Of a stretch of 64,000 bases of DNA, positions 15,101 through 23,865 are shown in pieces. Source of the stretch: Aphrocallistes beatrix (Eukaryota; Porifera; Hexactinellida; Sceptrulophora; Aphrocallistidae); assembly GCA_963281255.1 (NCBI GenBank), contig OY725495.1, positions 4,588,001-4,652,000 of the forward strand, given 5' to 3'. The notes under the pieces were generated by a model. That model searched no databases. It was not told the origin of the DNA and saw only the letters and a program-made list of their open reading frames with translations. Position 1 is the first letter of the stretch. Each line of letters begins with the position of its first letter. Both the position numbers and the translations under genes were made by a program.

Positions 15101-16593
15101 TAAATGGATATAAGCACTGTTATTAAGAATCTACGGAGATGGTATATCTTATATATTAAAACGCAATGGTTTGTTTGTTCTTGTTTGTGCGAATTGATTG
15201 AGGAACTGGGAGGTGCTAGAAACGAGAAATTTGGCACACAGGTAATTAATAATGAAACTTGAAGGGAGTTCGAAGATCTAAGCGAAATGTTCACACCTCG
15301 CCGAGATAGGTGACAAAATGTGCTGACCAATCAAATTCGATTATTTTATAATGCAAATATATTGGGATCAAATAGTAGTGACTTATGCATAGTTTTGAAT
15401 GCGGAAATGTTTAAAGTGTAGATTAAGGAGTTTAATGCTAGAATAGGGTTTTAGTTAATAAAGACAAACTTAGAAGAATCGCCATCTTCCTTCCTATTCC
15501 TGAACCATTCCCTACTCTCATCCAAAACATCAGATGCAGTTATAAATACGTAGTAACATTCTACATTTAGAAATGACGTAAAACTTGCTTATAAAATACT
15601 TTTAATTTTCTTTAATTGCGCTTAACTCCTACATTCCTCACGTTGCTAGGTAGCAGAGGCGATAAAGGAGTACCTGGGCTACGCTCACCCAGACAACCCC
15701 GCCGTGCAGGCAGAGAGGGAGCTGTTGATGGCAGCCGCCGCCATCGACATGGCAGCCAAGAAACTGGCAGAGGCTAGACCCATCCCGAAAGACCTCCCTG
15801 AGTTGAGTGGGGAAATGAAGTTTGAAGAGGCAATCTTGCACGCAGCCAAAGCCATTGCCAGAGCCACTCGCGCTCTTGTGCAAGCAGCGACTGATGCTCA
15901 GCATGAACTGATGAGACAAGGACGTATGAAGGTTTGTTTGTTTGTTTGTTTGTTTGTTTGTTTGTTTGTTTGTTTGTTAGTTAGTTAGTTGTTTGTTTGT
16001 TGTTTGTCTGTTTGTCTGTTTGTTTAGTTCCTTATTTGTGCTTTTAATATCACAGTATGCTAGGTAAACTAGAGCCACACTGTTGTTGTTGTTGTTGTTA
16101 TTGTTTATTTTTATAGGCGGGGTATGGAGACGAGAACAGCATCTGGTCGGAGGGCCTGGTGTCTGCAGCCAAACTTGTGGCTCAATCCACTTCACAGCTC
16201 TGTGAAGCAGCAAACGCCTGTGTAACCAGCACCGTTCCTGAATCTCAAGATCGTCTGGTCGCCTCCGCTAAATCCATCGCTAAGCACACGGCGCAGTTAT
16301 TGATGGCTTGTCGAGTCAAGGCGGATCCTAACTCAGAGACGAACTTGAGACTCAGGAGAGCTGGCGTTGAGGTCAAGAAAGCGACGGACAGTTTGGTCGA
16401 CGCGGCTTTAGAAGCTAAGATGATCATCGAAACTTCTGCGGCTTCTGAGAATCTCACCGATGATAGGGGGGCGTTCAAGCAAGAGTTGGAGGCCATGTCT
16501 GATATTGCGAAGAAGGAGCGCGAGTTGGAAGCTGCCAGAATGGTCCTTCAAAATATAAAACATTTTCGCAAGGACCTCAAACCCCAATTCTAA
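165..16593 (+). CDS. TLN: Talin, C-terminal rod (18 exons; 5' part lies before the window)
   Basis: Talin links integrin tails to actin at adhesions. Exons placed by frame and splice sites: 165-477, 839-1132, 1534-1684, 2212-2419, 2891-3125, 3818-4032, 4317-4496, 6752-6974, 8024-8229, 8480-8689, 8772-8967, 9451-9713, 10703-10945, 12540-12761, 13533-13773, 14807-15072, 15650-15931, 16117-16593. Every junction phase agrees and the total is 4,425 nt, one open frame of 1,474 residues plus stop. Recognisable talin rod signatures include SSTKLLLAAKALAADPNAPN, YLVGVSDP, LLEAVDALATFASSPEF, KTLAEGALQL and ALQAGSKGTQACI. The alanine-rich helical bundles run in the vertebrate order with no obvious loss. 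The FERM head and early rod must lie upstream. One intron (4497-6751) hosts an NHL gene, and most other long introns hold MITEs. The exons 1534-1684 and 8772-8967 are short but clearly homologous. Identity is secure; individual exon edges are predictions. Confidence 0.96.
641..812. mobile_element. TA-flanked pogo-like MITE, family 4 (talin intron)
   Basis: Terminal inverted repeats of the type TAGTGGAATTCGCTATTAGC at the left and its complement ending TTCCACTG at the right, with flanking TA. The inner ends repeat GTTGCTAATAAGGGA. No coding capacity. Related fragments lie near 31870-31925 and 41350-41435. Confidence 0.75.
1203..1420. repeat. Repeat fragments in a talin intron
   Basis: The stretch 1203-1325 shares ACGAATGGCGGAACTTTCGT-type sequence and ATTTCTCAATCAAAATGCCT with a repeat at 20370-20490. 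The part 1325-1420 (GGTCTACAGAAGATATCAGG, GGTCCACAGAATATAG) is shared with 56270-56365. Both look like non-autonomous transposon pieces; ends are not clear. Confidence 0.55.
1800..2030. repeat. Partial copy of a ~440-bp dispersed repeat
   Basis: Carries ACACCTTTTGTAAAAGGTGT, GGTCCAATAGAATTGCCAGG and ends in a hairpin, CTCCTATACTAGGAG. Longer copies are at 52979-53420 (inverted) and 63150-63590. The small open frame 1866-2135 lies inside the repeat and is not a gene. Confidence 0.65.
2520..2880. repeat. AT-rich direct repeats (AAACAAATGTAAACAAACAA type)
   Basis: Four or five imperfect copies of a 60-140 base unit containing ATAAACAAATGTAAACAAAC and TATAAACATTT, within the talin intron 2420-2890. 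No gene or regulatory function can be read from them. Confidence 0.5.
3524..3694. mobile_element. TA-flanked pogo-like MITE, family 1 copy a
   Basis: Starts CAGTCGACTCTGCTTAATAG and ends with the complement, TAAGCGGAGTCGACTG, next to TA. Shares the interior GAGAGCTATTCCGGTCCT with copies at 10472, 13319 and 14625. All four are in talin introns. Confidence 0.85.
5056..6322 (+). pseudogene. NHL-propeller gene (type C) nested in a talin intron, one frameshift
   Basis: Lies wholly inside the talin intron 4497-6751, on the same strand. The first frame (5056-5610) starts MATQFPEPAQP, then has a charged coiled coil (about residues 15-105, EEKREKLKRKEQSEQQLLAL) and the start of an NHL blade, ISNPHGIAID. 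The sequence then changes frame near 5590 and continues to 6322 with at least four more blades: YGIAIHGNYVYVSDNAYDKV, VCVSRDGDVYVADWKNNRIQ, HDIKLTEDEVYVLSD and FCLDADKNIIISDWGDYCI. The order coiled coil then propeller matches the type A genes, but the sequence is far diverged. A 24-base tandem duplication (GCTGTGGGGAAGAGAGGA unit) lies just before the frameshift. Either a recent pseudogene, a base error in the assembly, or a very small unrecognised intron. Confidence 0.75.
7036..7451. mobile_element. Transposon with CATACTTGCCAAC termini, 6-bp target duplication
   Basis: Inverted ends CATACTTGCCAAC and GTTGGCAAGTATG, flanked by TACTAG on both sides (7030-7035 and 7452-7457). The interior has the family hallmark AATTTCGCGGGACATG. 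Inserted in a talin intron. Related copies occur at about 9040-9185, 11967-12235, 17503-17700, 54034-54140, 55508-55712 and 63664-63842. Confidence 0.75.
7535..7655. repeat. GATC-rich repeat
   Basis: Short reiterated GGATCG/CGATCC units (for example GGATCGGGATCGGATCG), partly palindromic. It may be a degraded transposon end; no gene seen. Confidence 0.4.
8230..8353 (+). repeat. (GTTT)n microsatellite beginning exactly at a talin 5' splice site
   Basis: About 30 GTTT units with a few ATTT variants. The exon ends at CTG (8229) and the first GT of the array is the predicted donor. The same arrangement recurs at 15932 and 58179. Confidence 0.9.
9184..9345. repeat. AGGCGCGTA-rich repeat
   Basis: Several copies of AGGCGCGTA and AGGCGTA in both orientations within a talin intron, giving a foldback-like structure. 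No coding content. Confidence 0.4.
9881..10050. mobile_element. TA-flanked pogo-like MITE, family 3
   Basis: Left end CAGTCGAAACCGGTTTTTTT, right end AAAACGGTTTCGACTG, each next to TA. Talin intron. Confidence 0.85.
10472..10671. mobile_element. TA-flanked pogo-like MITE, family 1 copy b
   Basis: Full-length relative of the 3524 copy: inner GGTCACATCGGTCAGAGGAC, right end AGCAGAGTCGACTG followed by TA. The left end is slightly mutated. It ends about 30 bases before a talin exon. Confidence 0.85.
11967..12235. mobile_element. CATACATGCCAAC-family repeat
   Basis: Begins CATACATGCCAACCGTCTCG and ends GGCTCAAGTTGGCATGTG, with GCGTCCCGC blocks inside. Talin intron. Confidence 0.65.
12241..12487. 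mobile_element. hAT-type MITE with perfect 8-bp target duplication
   Basis: Ends CAGAGTTCTTAAACT and AGTTTAAGAACCCCTG are inverted repeats. ATGTATAT flanks the element on both sides (12233-12240 and 12488-12495). An 8-bp duplication and CAG ends are typical of hAT elements. It lies about 50 bases before a talin exon. Confidence 0.85.
13159..13308. mobile_element. TA-flanked pogo-like MITE, family 2
   Basis: Left end CAGTAGAACCTCATTAATAC after TA; right end AAACAAGGTTCTACT. Distinct terminal sequence from the neighbouring family 1 copy. Confidence 0.75.
13319..13506. mobile_element. TA-flanked pogo-like MITE, family 1 copy c
   Basis: Best-preserved copy: left CAGTCGACTCCGCTTAATAG, right CTATTAAGCGGAGTCGACTG, flanked by TA. 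It ends about 25 bases before the talin exon at 13533. Confidence 0.9.
13849..13916. mobile_element. Very short palindromic MITE
   Basis: AGTCCTCTCTAATTGTCCAC and GTGGACAATTAGAGAGGACT form arms of about 20 bases around a short spacer. Talin intron, just downstream of an exon. Confidence 0.65.
14300..14590. repeat. Inverted repeat element
   Basis: CGAATGGCGGAAGTTTCGTC at the left is matched by GACGAAACATCCGTTTACCG at the right, with CTCACTCTC-type spacers. Shares ends with the repeats at 1203 and 20370. Confidence 0.5.
14625..14780. mobile_element. TA-flanked pogo-like MITE, family 1 copy d (internal deletion)
   Basis: Left CATTCGACTCCGCTTAATAG, right GAGTCGGCTG next to TA. About 40 bases shorter than the other copies near the right end. 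It ends 26 bases before a talin exon. Confidence 0.8.
15932..16024 (+). repeat. (GTTT)n microsatellite beginning at a talin 5' splice site
   Basis: Starts directly after the AAG that ends exon 15650-15931, so the first GT is the predicted donor. The array degrades into TTAG and GTCT variants; a TTG run follows near 16081. Confidence 0.9.
16117..16593 (+). CDS. TLN: Talin terminal exon: I/LWEQ (THATCH) core and dimerisation helix
   Basis: This 158-codon exon follows a TTTTTATAG acceptor and ends with TAA at 16591-16593. It encodes the main part of the I/LWEQ actin-binding bundle: IWSEGLVSAAKLVAQSTSQL, then a segment with AKSIAKHTAQLLMACRVKAD, then NLRLRRAGVEVKKATDSLVD. The final helix, KERELEAARMVLQNIKHF, matches the talin dimerisation helix. 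In this family the module binds F-actin and the last helix makes an antiparallel dimer. The protein ends soon after the helix, as in other talins. The preceding exon (15650-15931) supplies the first helices of the same module. Confidence 0.96.
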   Translation, partial: AGYGDENSIWSEGLVSAAKLVAQSTSQLCEAANACVTSTVPESQDRLVASAKSIAKHTAQLLMACRVKADPNSETNLRLRRAGVEVKKATDSLVDAALEAKMIIETSAASENLTDDRGAFKQELEAMSDIAKKERELEAARMVLQNIKHFRKDLKPQF

Positions 16594-16884
16594 TCATTTA
16601 TTTACTTATTTACTCAACCCTAAAAATAGTATCGTAGGGATGTCCTTTAGTTAGGAACTCAACTTTATAGCCTACCATTTCTAAATGTAAATCTATTTTA
16701 TTTTTATTACTCTAATATTTACCCTAGGGATTATACCAATTCTATTGTCAATCTGTTAGACTCATTCTTCGAGACATGGGAACAAAGCTAGCTTCCTATA
16801 GTGTCTTAATGCATTCCCTGTGTATAGCAAAACTTTAGAATCATAATTGAAAATACATAAAACAGTGAATTTTCAAGATAAATG

Positions 16885-17126
16885 TAGCGTAAACTAGGGC
16901 GACTTTGGCCCTAAGAGGTGACTTTGTCCCACAATAGCAATTTTAACAAAATATCGAACTAATGAATCAACGTAATCACAATCGCTAATATACGTACTGA
17001 ATGAAACTCTCGATATATCCAAAGGTATTTAAAATTCAGTATTTCTAATTTGGAGTATATATTATTAAAATTGCTATTGTGGGACAAAGTCACCTCTTAG
17101 GGCCAAAGTCGCCCCAGTTGACGGTA
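16885..17126. mobile_element. Long-TIR MITE downstream of talin
   Basis: Arms of over 50 bases: CTAAGAGGTGACTTTGTCCC at the left pairs with GGGACAAAGTCACCTCTTAG at the right. TA at both ends. One arm recurs at about 59030-59100. It fills the middle of the talin to GRIPAP1 interval; 16594-16884 shows nothing else that I can name. Confidence 0.85.
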
Positions 17127-17502
17127 TTGAAATTCCTTCCTTAAACTGTCTGAAGGGCTAACAGTCAATGATTTCGTCTGGTTAGCATTGCATTTTGTAA
17201 TTAACTGATCAAATACATATCCATGGTCCCCCTAAAAGGCGCTTAGCCTAGAAGGAAACTAAGTTGTCTAAATATATAATTATGATGATTGGATATTTGT
17301 TGAACAAGAATATCCCGCCTAAGATGACTAATGATGTTGGCCATCACATTATACGTGCTTAATTTAGAACTTGAGCTATTTAGGGAATAAAGTCTCATCT
17401 TTATGAAATCCAATTCGTTCAGTCATATCATGTTAAATGATTCAATATGCTCACAATTCCAAATACGAACAAACCCTGTGATACGAGATAGGAATGGCAG
17501 TA

Positions 17503-17700
17503 GCATACATACCAACTTGAGCCGTGATAAAAGCGGACGCAGCGTTGAATTTCGCGGGACATGGCGGGACGCAATAGAAAAGTATTATACATAGAATTAA
17601 ACAAGCGGGACATAATGGGGAAATTCCATGTAAAAGCGGGATACTCAAGAAAATTAGCTCAATAGAAGAGTGAAAAAACGGGACAATAGGCAAGTCCGGA
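17503..17700. mobile_element. CATACATGCCAAC-family repeat
   Basis: Begins CATACATACCAACTTGAGCC and contains AATTTCGCGGGACATGGCGG. Same family as the element at 7036. It lies 230 bases upstream of the GRIPAP1-like start. Confidence 0.7.
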
Positions 17701-17921
17701 TCTTTGAGGTTCACAATTAAATATTTACATACGTGGTTAGGTTTGTGCTATATTTAGATGTTGACTTCTATTTATAGGTACATTTAGCCGAGTAACAGAT
17801 AGTTAATCATGGAATGTACTGTGTATTCATTGCATTGGTTTCCGCTGATAATAATAACATTTGAATTGTCTCAGAGTAGCCTTAGTATTTAGTTCTATTA
17901 CACTCGTCACTCACACATTCC

Positions 17922-17931
17922 GTGACGTCAC
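17922..17931. promoter_or_regulatory. CRE palindrome GTGACGTCAC before the GRIPAP1-like ATG
   Basis: A perfect 10-base palindrome containing the full CREB/ATF core TGACGTCA ends one base before the chosen ATG. The match is seen. Its use as a promoter element is inferred, and its position implies a very short leader or a role downstream of the start site. Confidence 0.45.
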
Positions 17932-17932
17932 G

Positions 17933-20152
17933 ATGGAAGTGAAGGAAGAAGAACTAATGAGGATGCAGGGTTCCCTCATCGAGCTTAGAACAGAGAATTA
18001 TGATTTGAAAGATGCGAACAAACGTCTTTCAAGTGAGAGTTCTAAGCTTAGGGACACGTGTATGCAGTTAGAGAAGGATTGCGAAAAGGCAAATCGAACT
18101 GTGAGTCGGAGCAAGAAAGCGAGAGATGTTCAGGCGTTGGAGGAAGAATTGGAACGCATGCACGCCACAGTTGGGGATTTTGAACAGAACGCAACCCACC
18201 AGAATCAAACTCTGTTGGACGAACTGGCGAAGTGTTTAGAAGAAAACGAGCGACTCAAAAAGCAACTTGAAAAGGGGGACAGAATCCCGAGTAGCGATTT
18301 TAAAGTTTTACAAGAAGAAATCGAGCATTTGAAAGCCGAAAATTCCGTTTTGAAATCATCTTTTCAGAAAGATGGCGATACTGGATCGAGCGAAGAAGTG
18401 GAATTGAAAGTAGCGACTCAAACTGAGGAAATAAAAGCACTGCACGGAAAACTCTCCCTCAGTAGCGAAAAATCGGACGAAGAAATATCTAAGTTGAAGG
18501 AGCAACTGAAAACTTTGGAAAATAAAATCGATCACAAACAGGAACTCATCTTGAAACTTCAAAATGAGAAGGAACAACTCGGGACTAACCTAAAAACCCA
18601 AATTACAGAACTGGAAACTGAACTCAAAAGCGCGCGTGAAACTTCTACGGAGCTGGAGCAGAAACTGACTCAGTCTCATTCAGATTCGGGCGGGAAAATA
18701 AACGAATTAGAGCATGAGGTTGAGAAATTACGCGCCAGAACCGCTTCCATAGGAGCAGATTCAGCGAAAGAATTTGAAACTCTCAAAAACGAACATCAAA
18801 AACTGCGGAAAGATTCTAAGAAAGAGAACGAAGCGATTGTCGCACTTCAAAATGAGAAATCTTCAATTGAAGAAAGGTTGAACAGTTCTTACGAACACAT
18901 CGAAAAACTCCGGAAAAGTCTCAGCTCTTGTGGGGAAGAATCCCAGAATTTTCAGGAAAAGTTGAAGATTTCAACGGAAAGAGTCGGCACACTTGAAACG
19001 GAATTAAATGACACTCGCAAAGAGGTTGAGAGACTTAGTACTGAGTCTGCACAGGCGAAGAAACTAGCTGAAAGTCGGAAAAATATGCTCGATAGACAAT
19101 CGATTGAGAACCAAGAGCGAATTCAAGAGGAACATCAGAAGTTTAAGGAAAAGGAAAAATCTAATGAAATTGCAATTGAAGATGCCCGAAAGGAGAAATC
19201 GCAACTTGAATCTCAGATCCGTGAACTGAAAGACAAACTTGAAGACCGAATCAATCAGGAGAGAACTGTCAAGAAACTAGAAACGCAGAGAAGTGAGTTG
19301 GAGAGCAAAATCGAGACTTTGGAAAACATAATATCAGAAAGAGAATCAGAATTTCAAATTGAAATCGAGACTTTGAATTCAAATCACGGAACTGAACTGG
19401 AAACGTTGAGGAAAGAAATTGAAAAACTTTCCGCAACAGTCGACGAAAAGGAAAGATTCATCTTGAAATTCGGACAAGAAAAAGAGGAATTGAAAATCAG
19501 TTTCAAAGTCGGTGAGAGGAAGAATCTACTAATGATCAAGGAACTAAAAAAGCAGTTACAGGTTGAACAGAAGCGATCTCAGAAATTCCAAGACATGCTT
19601 GTAGAATTGCGTAACCCTAGTTTAACGGAGAGTATCGGAGATGAAGACACGAGCTCAGTTGGAGGAAGGAACTGTGACAGTTCTCTCTCTTGGCATACCA
19701 AATCTGGATCGAACTTAACTCTCAATAACGCTGATACTCCGATCCAGGAGGAAACGAGAGATTTGATCGACCGCCTGACCAACAGCCAACAGCAGAAATG
19801 GGTGTTAGAACAGAGGTGTAGCCATCTGGAAGACTCAAATGCCGCTCTTAACAACGATCTGTTGCAAAAGGAATTCTTGATTAAGAATTACGTCATTAAA
19901 AGTAAAGCGGACTTAAATCCGCGCCCGAAACCATTGCCCGCGCAGAAATCTGTCTCAAGGAAACTACTAAGTTTGGTGATTCCAGAGGAAGACGAATTCA
20001 AAGATGAATCGTTCAGGAAAGTCCAAAGAGCCCTCGAAGAAGAAATGACGAAAAACATTCACCTCAAAGAAAATCTGGAATCCCTTACGACTGAAATGGC
20101 CGAACTGGAAAGTAAACTTCAAGCGTTCGAAGCGAAACCGAGCGAGAATTAA
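17933..20152 (+). CDS. GRIPAP1: GRIPAP1/GRASP-1-like coiled-coil protein, single exon
   Basis: 739 residues from the ATG at 17933. The open frame extends 24 codons further upstream, but MEVKEEELMRMQGSLIELRT lines up with the start of GRIPAP1 (the RMQ..L.ELRT.NY pattern), so the inner ATG is preferred. Almost the whole protein is predicted coiled coil rich in E, K, L and Q. Near the C-terminus, a low-charge segment (SIGDEDTSSVGGRNCDSS) leads to a second conserved block, ETRDLIDRLTNSQQQKWVLE and LLQKEFLIKNYVIKSKAD, which matches the GRIPAP1 C-terminal coil (RLTELQ..QW.LE...IE.YV..S). In vertebrates this protein is a Rab4 effector that works in recycling endosomes and receptor traffic. The absence of introns contrasts with 18 exons in neighbouring talin. 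No frame damage is seen. Coiled-coil similarity can mislead, but two separate blocks match. Confidence 0.8.
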   Translation: MEVKEEELMRMQGSLIELRTENYDLKDANKRLSSESSKLRDTCMQLEKDCEKANRTVSRSKKARDVQALEEELERMHATVGDFEQNATHQNQTLLDELAKCLEENERLKKQLEKGDRIPSSDFKVLQEEIEHLKAENSVLKSSFQKDGDTGSSEEVELKVATQTEEIKALHGKLSLSSEKSDEEISKLKEQLKTLENKIDHKQELILKLQNEKEQLGTNLKTQITELETELKSARETSTELEQKLTQSHSDSGGKINELEHEVEKLRARTASIGADSAKEFETLKNEHQKLRKDSKKENEAIVALQNEKSSIEERLNSSYEHIEKLRKSLSSCGEESQNFQEKLKISTERVGTLETELNDTRKEVERLSTESAQAKKLAESRKNMLDRQSIENQERIQEEHQKFKEKEKSNEIAIEDARKEKSQLESQIRELKDKLEDRINQERTVKKLETQRSELESKIETLENIISERESEFQIEIETLNSNHGTELETLRKEIEKLSATVDEKERFILKFGQEKEELKISFKVGERKNLLMIKELKKQLQVEQKRSQKFQDMLVELRNPSLTESIGDEDTSSVGGRNCDSSLSWHTKSGSNLTLNNADTPIQEETRDLIDRLTNSQQQKWVLEQRCSHLEDSNAALNNDLLQKEFLIKNYVIKSKADLNPRPKPLPAQKSVSRKLLSLVIPEEDEFKDESFRKVQRALEEEMTKNIHLKENLESLTTEMAELESKLQAFEAKPSEN

Positions 20153-23100
20153 GTTCCTTGTTTCCACTCTATAATTTTGTATCTAGACAGACCTAAATGT
20201 GTACATTTACCTAACAACCGTGTGTATGGATAAGTTATTTTATAGTTGTAGTCTTGAATTGGAAATGAGATACTTTGATCTAACGTCTAATTCTATCAGT
20301 AGGAATCTGTTCGAGGCAGATAATCCAGGACACTGCACTGGTAGAGACCTAGTGCATCTGATGCTGGTACTAACAGTTCCACTGGGGGGCATCCCTCCGA
20401 ATGGCGGACACTTCGTTGCTCGCACATTTCGTCGCCGGAAATGTCCCTTTAGCACTTACTGATTTCTCAATCAAAATGCCTCATTTTCACCTTTTTTCAA
20501 ACATACTCCACTCCAAAAGCCTCACTTTCCGTTCCTTACATATTAGTGCCCGTTTATTTTAGTCTCTAATGAGACAAAAATTCGGGGACGAAAATTCCAG
20601 GGACGAAATGTTCGATTATTAATAATAATATAAATTAAGTCAAATTTTTGCTCTATAGATGGTTAGAATAGCTGTATATCGATATTTCAGCGTCTAAAAT
20701 TTGAAATTTTCTGGGGGGCAAGTCCCCAGACCCCACTTATTTGCCCGCTTCGCTCCTCCGGACCTCCAATCCAGAATCCTGGCTACACCCCTGCATTAAC
20801 GCTGGTCTTCTAATCCTAGGACAGTCGAATTTAAGTTGCCCCCCCTAAATGTAAATCTCCGGAGCCTGCCACATCATACCAACCTCAAAGAAAATAAGCG
20901 GGACATAAGTAATATTTTATCGGGACATTGAGTTATTTAAGATTGTCAATTTCGTTATTCTAATACAAGGCATATCCTGGGTGTGAACACTGTAGTAGCT
21001 TTGGGTTAGGTCTCAGGATTTGTAGACCCATTTTGGACAAATCGTATTTGTCTAATAGAAGATGATAACCACAACAAATTATTGGTAGTGCCAAGGTTCT
21101 GTTAATCCTAACGGCTAAACCTATCTAATAGCCTGCTAACCCTGAAAAAATGCCCTCTGTGACTAATAGGCATACCATACTGTATGAATACCAGATGTCC
21201 TTCTGGTCACATCATGGGAAGAGATGTTGACAATCTTATTGAAACTGTCCAGAGGTTATTTCATGACAATGACTATTCACGTTATCTCAGTGAATATCGG
21301 TAACTGCTTCGTGGATTTAACACCTTCTCAATAAATTAGCGTCTCTTATCACATTCACCTATCCTTTGTCTGTGACAGACAGCCGTTAAAATCAACATTT
21401 TCCTCACCTAATAATTCCCAAATTCCTCACAACCATACATAGTACTCTTTTGTCTCCTCTGCTATGAGATAAATCGCTATTGTGTTCCATTAAGCTGAAG
21501 CCAACAGCCAATCAACCATATGCTCTCAATATGCTTAAAACACGGCTTCCAATCTTAACCATTATATTGAAGCCATTTTTAAGTCAGTACTATGGAAACG
21601 CATTGACACTCTCTCCCCTCTTCAAACACTGCTTTTCGCTGCAGACTTATTTACGTAGGCTTGTAGCTGAACTCTGTGTTGAGCAGCCAATTACCTTTTG
21701 TCTTATTTGGATATCATTCATGTTGGTTAACATTGTTATTTGGATGACGGTCTACTTTAATATACTTCAATTGTGATTACAATGGAGGGATTAGTTGGAT
21801 TATGACCTAGGAAGAGAGATTATGGACTAAATTGTAAACACAGGCTACGTCAATCCGACTGTATTCTTTGGACGAATATCTGGTCTGAGTTCATTTCATA
21901 ATTATGTGGGTTAATTGCTAAAACATTTTTCACCTCTGTGACTCAGAAAAGATATGTCAAATCCAACTTGATTTTAAGCTCCTCAGAAGAATATATAACC
22001 CCGGGGCAAAAAATATCCCTCGAAATCCTTATTCATTTCTATTAGGAAAGGCATTCCAATACTGTTTTCCCGAAACCTAGGACAGTTGCCCCATCTACCC
22101 ATCATCCTGATTCCACTAGGTTTGGGTAAAATCCGTTCTTCATAAGCAGAAGAAATAACTAAAATTTTACATATCAAATAAGTTATTATTTTGGTTAATA
22201 GCCTTGTTTTACACGGCTCAATTCTATCCAATCAATTGGCTGTATTCGATAAAATTTAATTCAACAGGAATTCATCAACCTTATTTATATACACATTTAT
22301 TTGCAAACTGGAATAGAAGTGTTCGAGTGGTATTACGTTCAGCAGTTAGATTCTGTCGTCTTCCACTGATAGGTCGTCCTAACACTTGTATATTGCTGAT
22401 ATATCTCTGGAGTAAGTTCCATTGAATCTGTGATTGTCGTTAAGGAACTTTGCTAAAGTATGCGTTTTAAAATTTGTGTTTATTTTATTATTTTGGGAAT
22501 GTAAATACAGTGGAGTATCCGAATAACGGACACATTGAGGACATGGCTTTGTCCGTTGTAGAGAGATGTCTGCTTCTCAGATATTCCTTAACTACTACTC
22601 GTACGTACGTATATGGTAAATTCAATACATTCCACGAGGTTTATCCGTTGTTGAGGAGTTGTCCGCTTTTCGGAGTGTCCAGTTTTGGGAGACTCCACTG
22701 TACACCAATTATATTTCCGTTTACAATTTATTTTTAGTGCTATGGTGCATTCCAATTTGTCTTATGCGTTGTTATATTTTAACTTATTTAAAAAGTATTT
22801 AATTTGCTATTTTAGCGATTGTTTAGAAAGATCAACAATTAAGATTATACCTTTTAAATGTCTGTTCATGAAAGGCGTAAACTGATCGGTAGGAAGTTAT
22901 ATTTTTAAATACGTTTGCTGTGTCCAAAAATAGTATTATAAAGAACCATACTCAGTACATAATTCTCCTTTTTCACGAGATTTCAAAATAAGTTGAAATA
23001 CGTAGTATTTCCACTATTGAATTGCTACACCGAACTCGTCTGCCATTCAGAATTGAAGTTGTTTTATCATTCTAACACTTATCACTGTATGTTTGTAGAT

Positions 23101-23865
23101 TGTCATTTACTTGAAATCACTTCAAGTAATCATGTGGAATATTTCCAGCTTGTAAAACGAGTACTTCCATTGTGAGGACATAATAAACTTGTACTAATTG
23201 TCAAACTTTTATGGTTTGGTTTTATTCAGTTACAACGAACTCGCCAGCTGTACAGTTTAAGAATATTTCTAAGTAAATTATGTATTTGGTGCAGCTATAT
23301 TTTGTTCGCATCATACAAGTGCGTGTAGACCTGATTTCTATCTGAAACTGATTCTAATTTTGGAAAATATGCAGAATTAATGTAAATCTGAATTAGTTCC
23401 CACAATTAGATAGCATTAGAATCTCAACTATAATGAGTTGTTGGCTGGACTATCTTCAGACAATCTTTAGAACTACGAAACATTATTTTGATAATTCTGT
23501 GTCTACGTTTCTGCCATTAAAAATTTCCTTATACGGAATTTTAGAAACGCAGTTTCCATGAAAAATAGTTATTAATTGCTAAAAACAACAACAAACACAT
23601 ATTAGAATAAATATATCGATTCTCTTTAGGGTTAGTAAGTAATAAATATTTGAAGTTATTTTGAATCAATTAAATATGAATATATTCTTAAATTTCACTT
23701 GAGTTGTATTATTAACTAAATAACATTGACGTCACCATTCTAAATACGACTCTATTTCCTGTTTAAAATATAAACTCCAATAGTTAGCAGTATATACCAC
23801 AATATTTATTACATGTACACTGGCAATATATCATATCCATGATGTGTCAAAAAGTGTCACTAAAA
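20153..23865. other. Gene-poor interval with repeats
   Basis: No supportable gene. Contents: a repeat at 20370-20620 shared with 1203-1320; a transposon-like end near 20710-20810 (GGGGGGCAAGTCCCCAGACC); a trace of the GCGGGACATAA family near 20895; a TA-flanked MITE at 22508-22700. The remaining open frames (for example 21480-21776) are AT-rich and lack splice or domain signals. The MBL gene ends at 23866. Confidence 0.6.
22508..22700. mobile_element. TA-flanked pogo-like MITE, family 6
   Basis: Left CAGTGGAGTATCCGAATAAC, right GGGAGACTCCACTG, next to TA. The interior has TTGTCCGTTGTAGAGAG and GTTGTCCGCTTTTCGG. Confidence 0.8.

Noticed and set aside
15638..15919. Minus-strand frames opposite talin exons (also 817-1092, 3820-4077, 16245-16496)
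   Set aside because: Antisense shadows of alanine-rich talin exons; no independent homology.
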